64,000 nucleotides of DNA from Oscheius tipulae. Its lineage: Eukaryota > Nematoda > Chromadorea > Rhabditida > Rhabditidae. Positions 59,166-64,000 of this stretch are shown in pieces. A program made the translations under genes and the position numbers. Location of the stretch: the NCBI GenBank assembly GCA_037178975.1, contig JASJZH010000004.1, positions 10,168,001 through 10,232,000 on the forward strand, read 5' to 3'. Position 1 is the first letter of the stretch. Every line of letters begins with the position of its first letter. The notes under the pieces were generated by a model. That model saw nothing but the letters and a program-made list of their open reading frames with translations, did no database searches and was not told the DNA's origin.

Positions 59166-62100
59166 ATGAGCGCCATTCTGGCAGCCATCGTTCTAGCCAT
59201 TTTGGCCTACTTCCTTCCCAAACTGTACAACTTCTACTCACGCTTCCAACGGATGAATGAAGTGGCCAAATCTCTTCCTCATCTACCGAAGTCGAATATT
59301 CTCCTGGGCAATGCCTCTCTGGTACCTACTGAGCATATAAGTCAATAGTATTGATACCGAGGCCAATAACAGTGTTCAGAGATGAGTCAGTTCTTCATTG
59401 ACATGGCAAACGATTTTGCTGCCAAAGGAGAGAATGTCTTCGGATTCTGGTTTGCTCATGTATTGAAGGTAGGTTGATGGATAGAAGGAGACAGAGAGAC
59501 AGAGAGAAATCTTCTGACATAAACTGCTGTCTTTAAGGTCATCCCAGTCACAGGTGAAGCCATCAAAGGTATCCTCGACAGTAACGAAGAGCTGACTAAG
59601 AGCAACGACTACGATGTGATCATTCCATGGCTTGGTACCGGTCTGCTCATCGCGTTAGTTTCATTTTGGACAAAATCATGGCATTTGTAATAGGACAGAT
59701 GCAAAGTGGAAAAGCAGAAGAAAGATGCTGACTCCAATGTTCCACTTTAAGATGGTTGAGGGATATATGGAGACGTTTAACAGGGAGTCGAAGCTGTGCG
59801 CTGAACAACTGGACAAGTTTGCTGATGGGAAGCAGACAGTCGACTTGTTCTCTTACATCAAGCGGTGTGCTCTGGATATCATTTGTGGTGAGTTGACAGA
59901 GTGACAGAGACAGGGACAGTGGTAAGGTCTAACCTCTTTATTTCGTTTGTATACTCACTACTGTCTCTAGTCTTTTCTATTCAGGACAGGTCTGTCCAGG
60001 GAAAAGGTAGCAGAAGTATCCACCAAGGGAGATGGTCCCAGGGTAGAGACAGAAGCCGTTGACTGAAATTCCACATGGAACCAGAGAGTCCGGGGGACAG
60101 GTGGTTCCAACAGGTGGGAAGCAAAGATCGTGTTCTCCACAAGTCCAGGGTGTTGGGCAGACAGCATTGACACAGGGTCCACAGCTCTCATATGGATCTC
60201 TGGGAGCTTGAGTAGTGGGGCAAGCGGTTCCGTTGGCAGGGAAGCAATGGTTATTCGCACAGGTCCAGGGTACGGGACACTCTCCGTTAACACACAGCCC
60301 ACAGCTCTCGGATGGGTCTCTAGTACTCTGGGCAATGGTGCAGCCAATGGTGAGGAGAACAACGAGGAGCTGCATGATTGGATGTAGTGACTTCCAATCC
60401 AGGCTGGGACCTTTTATACACAAAAGAAGGGGTTCACAGCTCGGAACGATTACATTATGCAAGATTAGGGTTAACAGCGCAGGGAAATGGTCTGGTCTTC
60501 GGAAGCCGCTCTTTTGGAGATTAGTCTTGATACTGGTTAACGGGTTGGCATAGCAATAGAGGAAGTGGAAAACTTCTTAGGAACGGCTAGTATCTCGCTT
60601 TGCGACAAATTTGTACAGAGAGTAGGTGCACGATCGCAGTTGTGTAATTATCTGTATCATCTCTTTAGCCAAAGAGGATTTTCCGACCCGTACTATTGTA
60701 TCCTTTAGTAACACAATCTGAATAGATTAGGAAGCCGAAAGCGGTTTTTATATGTTCATTTCATGGGAAAAGAATGGTATGTTTTTAGTACGAAAGAGAG
60801 GTGAGAAGAGATAATAAGAAAACAAGTGACGTGAGAGCACGTCACTAGGGAACAAGCCTCCATGCTAAAAAAGGAAGGCAAACGAGTGTTCGCCAGAGAT
60901 ACGGTAGCAATAGTGGCGGCACCCACGAGTTGCGTTACAGAACTTAGATATGGTCGCACATTCAAATAGAGCCAGACTCTCAGTAGGTAGAAAAAAGCCC
61001 AGCTTGTAGACCGAACTATCTTTGTTGTTAATGGCTTCTTCTGTTCAGATACTGCCATGGGAATCCAGCTAAATTCCCAGCACGACGATCAGAATGAATA
61101 CGCCTTGGCTGTCGATGAGATGGGCTACGTGACCACAGTCTACGCTATGCAGCCACAGTACTGGTTCCATCCTTACTGGTGGTGCACTTCCAACTACCGT
61201 CGCTACAAGACCCTTCTACAGATCTTGACTGACTTTACCAAGGGGGTGATCAAGGAGAGACAGGAAGAAGTGGCTCTGGAGGGCCGTGTCAAGGGACGAA
61301 AGGCCTTCTTGGACATGCTTCTAGAGATGAAACAGGAAAACAACCTGTCCAACGAGGATATCCGGGAAGAAGTGGACACTTTTATGTTCGAGGGACACGA
61401 TACGACCACCACGGGGATTGCTTGGACTCTTTGGGCCCTGGCTACTCATCCGGAGATTCAAGAGGAGGTCTATAAGGAGATGGAGACTGTTTTTGGTAAG
61501 CTAGGGTTTCCGACTCTTAAAAAAGGGTCGTTTAAGGGGATTCCGAACGTGATATGACCATTGAAGACATGGGAAATCTTCCTCTCTTTGACAGAGTGTT
61601 GAAGGAATCGATGAGAGTCAATCCGCCGGTGCCTTTCGTGGGGAGAGATCTGAAGAATGATGTACAGCTTGGTAAGTTACAGGGATTTAACTCTATACTC
61701 ATGTGCAAAAGTTTGGCAACCCCCCACTTTTTGGGAGTAGAAGGGTCAAGAAGCATTTTGGATGTCTGGGACCGTTTCCAAACGTTTTCTCATGCCTCAA
61801 AACCCTCCGGATTTTTTTTGACCCTTATCCGAGTCTGCTGGGGATTAGGGAGATTAATTTTCAAAAAAGCAAAAGTTTGGCAACCTCAGAGAAAGTTGTT
61901 CAAAAAGGCAACCGAAGCAAATATAATTTATTATTCAACAACAAGGGACGCGAAATGGATCAGCCGATGAAATCCCCGTTCTTTTGGATGACTTTGAAAA
62001 TCCGATCAGGCATGCTGTTGACCAGGTTCAGGAGAGTTGGTGGCGGGATGCTGCTCCATGCGCGTTGGATCTCCTGAAGAAGCTCGGCAAGGTTGGTGAA

Positions 62101-63849
62101 CCTTCGGTTATCCTTGTAGATCTTTTGAGTCAAAACTCCAAAGAGATTCCCGATTGGATTGCAATCGGGAGAGCAAGCCGGCCAGTCGATCGTATTGATA
62201 CCATTAGCAGCCATCCACTGCTTTGTTCCATTGTTCACGTGACACGGGGCATTGTCTTGAACGAATGCGTATCCATTTCCCTGGGGCGTGGAAGAAGGTG
62301 TTGAGCCAGAATCTGCTGATAATCTGGACCATTCAGTCGACCCGTAACGAAGTGAAGATCCAGGACTTCACCACTGTGGAACGCTGCCCAAATCATGACG
62401 CCGCCACCTCTGAACGAGCGCTTCGGCAACAGAACAGCCGGCTTGCGGCTGTCTCTCCAGTAGCCACGGTCTCCGTCGGGACCGTCCAGAGTCCATCTCT
62501 TCTCGTCCGAGAACACAACCTGCAAAAACTAACAGAAGACCTTAGTGACTAACCTTGTACCATCGCGTGGCGATGTTATTCCGAGCAAAAGCCACGCGCT
62601 TCACCTTGTGCTGTGCATTGAGATTAGGAGTAAGCACTTTCAGTTCCCGGTCGATGTACAGTACAGAATGGACAGCTCGGAGGACGGTCATCCTGTGAAC
62701 ATCAAGACGCAGATCAGCTTTGATCTGATTGCAGCTGATCGAGGTTCGAAGCTGGGCATCCATGAGCCTGATCTCCGACTTTCTTGGGGCGTCCTGGAAC
62801 CGGCTTGTTTCCGTAGCTCGGATTGCTCAAGAAACGTCCAATACAGCTCTTGTTTCTTCCTAACTGCTTCGCAATCTGGATGTTCGAATGTCCAGCAACC
62901 TTTAAAGCACGAATGGAGACTTGTTCTTCAAGAGAAAGTCGGCAAGCCCACGGCATGATGACCATGAAGAGTAAAAACATTCGCTTCGAAACGTTTTAAC
63001 ATTTTTACTTAAGGTTTTTACGCGTTTTACACTCAGATGGCCTCGTTTCTGATGAAGTTCTCTGAGGTCGCCAAACTTTTGCACATGCTAATTTTTTAAA
63101 AATTGATCCCCCTAATCCCCAGCAGACACGGATAAGGGTCAAAAAAACTTTCTGGGGGTTTTGAAGCATAGGAATCGTTTGAAAACGGTTCCATACGTCC
63201 AAAATGCTTCTTGACCTTTCTACTGCAAAAAAGTGGGGGGTTGCCAAACTTTTGCACATGAGTATATAGTTAGACATTCAAGTCGTTGTAGATTCTTATT
63301 TCTAGGCCACGGACAGTGAGTCCACAGTTAGACAGCCAAGTTGTTGTAGATTAATTTCCAGGCCACATCCTAGACAATCGTGTCGTCGTGGCTTACACTT
63401 CGGAGGCCACTGACTAGACAGTTAGACATCCACATCGTTGTGGTTTAACCCTGTAATCAATCTTTTCAGGTCAGTACACTGCTCCCAAAGGATCCCAGTG
63501 TCTCATCTCCCCTCTCATGATCCACAGGAACGCTCAGATCTACCCAGAGCCCACAAAGTTCGATCCGGACCGTTTCCTCCCAGAGAACATTCACAAGAGA
63601 CACGCTTACGACTACATTCCTTTCTCAGCAGGTCCTAGAAACTGTATCGGACAGAAATTTGCCACCTACGAGGAGAAAGTGGTAGTATCATGGATTGTCC
63701 GAAAGTATAGAATGAGTGCGACGATGAAGTTCGAGGAGAATGGCGGGCTACCAGAGGTATGACGAGCCAGTATGGGAGTGAGCTGCAAATTTCAGATCAT
63801 TCTCCGACCACAGCATGGAGTTCCCCTGCAGCTGGAAAGAAGAGTATAA
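59166..63849 (+). CDS. Cytochrome P450, CYP4-like
   Basis: Microsomal monooxygenase of the CYP4 type. Exons 59166-59340, 59380-59468, 59538-59653, 59694-59887, 61049-61495, 61537-61671, 63470-63756 and 63796-63849 give 498 aa, the usual length. Residues 1-20 form the membrane anchor ([17 protein letters not shown]). Motifs seen: [14 protein letters not shown] (C-helix), DTAMG, the I-helix [13 protein letters not shown], the K-helix KESMRVNPP (ExxR), the PERF-like region DPDRFLPEN, and the haem loop [14 protein letters not shown] with its Cys ligand. All key residues are present, so it is probably active. Introns 4 (1.16 kb) and 6 (1.8 kb) are unusually large because they host other elements. 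Known family role: omega-hydroxylation of fatty acids and related lipids. Confidence 0.95.
59977..60375 (-). CDS. Secreted cysteine-repeat protein nested in a P450 intron, 132 aa
   Basis: Single-exon minus-strand gene inside P450 intron 4. The start ATG (60375) opens a signal peptide ([17 protein letters not shown]). Two tandem 38-40-residue repeats follow: [20 protein letters not shown]...[10 protein letters not shown] and [20 protein letters not shown]...[10 protein letters not shown], each with six cysteines. A third, degenerate unit ([15 protein letters not shown] ... PGQTCPE) ends at the TAG at 59977. A TATA box lies 36 nt upstream of the ATG. Extracellular role; no family recognised. 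Confidence 0.8.
   Translation of the reverse strand: MQLLVVLLTIGCTIAQSTRDPSESCGLCVNGECPVPWTCANNHCFPANGTACPTTQAPRDPYESCGPCVNAVCPTPWTCGEHDLCFPPVGTTCPPDSLVPCGISVNGFCLYPGTISLGGYFCYLFPGQTCPE
60411..60418 (-). promoter_or_regulatory. TATA box of the nested cysteine-repeat gene
   Basis: TATAAAAG on the minus strand, 36 nt from the start codon, implying a very short 5' UTR. One of the few clear core promoters in the window. Confidence 0.65.
61698..63262 (-). mobile_element. Full-length Tc1-like transposon in a P450 intron
   Basis: 1,565-bp element flanked by TA duplications (61696-61697 and 63263-63264). Long inverted termini of about 210 bp each start CTCATGTGCAAAAGTTTGGC. Each terminus carries a second inner copy of GCAAAAGTTTGGC (about 61868 and 63068), i.e. 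an IR/DR arrangement. A single transposase gene is inside on the minus strand. Confidence 0.95.
61960..62980 (-). pseudogene. Tc1-like transposase with one short intron, frameshift and lost catalytic Glu
   Basis: Pieces in order: helix-turn-helix [31 protein letters not shown] and GRPKK; then [10 protein letters not shown] 34-nt GT-AG intron (62518-62551) would restore VVFSDEKRW (first Asp). After a one-base frameshift near 62280-62290 come [16 protein letters not shown] (second Asp) and [16 protein letters not shown]. The third catalytic residue, Glu in NPIENLWG of active Tc1 enzymes, is Gly here, at the exact 34-residue spacing. This copy cannot be catalytically active. Confidence 0.9.
63266..63455. 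repeat. Tandem 45-bp intronic repeat, four units
   Basis: Successive units GTTAGACATTCAAGTCGTTG, GTTAGACAGCCAAGTTGTTG, TAGACAATCGTGTCGTCGTG and GTTAGACATCCACATCGTTG, each followed by TGG/TAG...GGCCAC. Same family as the intronic units at 1.0, 11.0-11.3, 15.2 and 16.0 kb. They start right after the transposon and end at the acceptor of the P450 haem exon. Confidence 0.8.
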
Positions 63850-63915
63850 GAAAAGAGATAGTGTATAAGAAGAATTTTATTTGCCTAACTCTACAGTGAC
63901 AAGAACCGTCGTCTT

Positions 63916-64000
63916 CTAGATGAGGGTAGTAATAAAAGTGGCTCTGACGACCTGGTCTCTGTTGTTGACGTCCGCTCCCTCGACGGTCCAGTCCTTGTAG
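63916..64000 (-). CDS. 3' end of an unknown gene, partial
   Basis: Minus-strand frame open from the window edge: YKDWTVEGADVNNRDQVVRA then TFITTLI and TAG (63916). An AATAAA on this strand lies at about 63878-63883, so the transcript ends within about 40 bp of the stop and converges on the P450 gene. No family assigned from so little sequence. Confidence 0.5.
   Translation of the reverse strand, partial: YKDWTVEGADVNNRDQVVRATFITTLI

Noticed and set aside
60130-60553. Plus-strand ORFs of 85 and 112 aa in P450 intron 4
   Set aside because: Complement of the nested minus-strand cysteine-repeat gene, which has TATA, a signal peptide and internal repeats.
61984-62958. Plus-strand ORFs of 106-137 aa in P450 intron 6
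   Set aside because: Shadows of the Tc1 transposase on the minus strand.

Overview
This is a eukaryotic, animal-type stretch. Genes are split by very short GT-AG introns (often 32-45 nt, two of them GC-AG), several ORFs end directly at AATAAA, and many introns carry GTCTCT/AGAGAC microsatellite tracts. A patched-related (PTR-type) sterol-sensing-domain protein, a spinster-type transporter, a CYP4-like P450 and a very large WAP/thyroglobulin/antistasin/Kunitz protein point to an ecdysozoan, most likely a nematode. That assignment is inference from gene content and intron style.

Layout. 22-1597 (+): 3' part of a PTR gene. 3.0-6.6 kb (+): a possible secreted Cys-rich peptide, a Pro/Gln-rich unknown protein, a degenerate-looking secreted-protein gene and an unassigned ORF cluster. 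6.7-7.6 kb (-): LINE fragment. 7742-20302 (-): the centrepiece, a complete ~35-exon gene of roughly 2,170 codons that I assembled by hand. It encodes a signal peptide, about ten WAP, six thyroglobulin type-1, about six antistasin-like modules, one perfect Kunitz domain, a juxtamembrane domain, a transmembrane helix and a basic tail: a membrane-anchored array of protease-inhibitor modules. Its introns hold a SINE copy, an exon relic, a fold-back element and, in one 2 kb intron, plus-strand relics of a secreted-protein family.

20.8-26.0 kb: a 68-aa secreted peptide, a 78-aa PPxY protein, LINE tails, a small minus-strand gene overlapped by an antisense gene relic, a Gly-rich secreted precursor with polybasic cleavage sites, and the best-preserved member of the secreted family (25.4-26.0 kb, minus). 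26169-29213 (-): complete spinster-like MFS transporter (539 aa). 33290-34834 (+): unknown gene whose 3' end is copied at 23.3-23.6 kb. 35239-38311 (-): Gln-rich nuclear-type protein, N-terminus not found. 38.3-54.7 kb: about 16 kb with no convincing gene, containing a strongly conserved 170-bp direct repeat pair. 55.8 kb: tRNA-derived SINE. 56379-57740 (-): zinc-finger gene. 59166-63849 (+): complete CYP4-like P450 (498 aa) hosting two passengers in introns: a TATA-driven secreted Cys-repeat gene on the opposite strand, and a full-length Tc1-like transposon with an intact TA duplication but a mutated catalytic triad. 63916-64000 (-): 3' end of one more gene converging on the P450.

There is no operon-like arrangement. 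Extracellular protease control (the large inhibitor protein) and small secreted Cys-rich or Gly-rich proteins dominate. Exon joins were worked out by eye from reading frame and splice signals, and no database search was possible.
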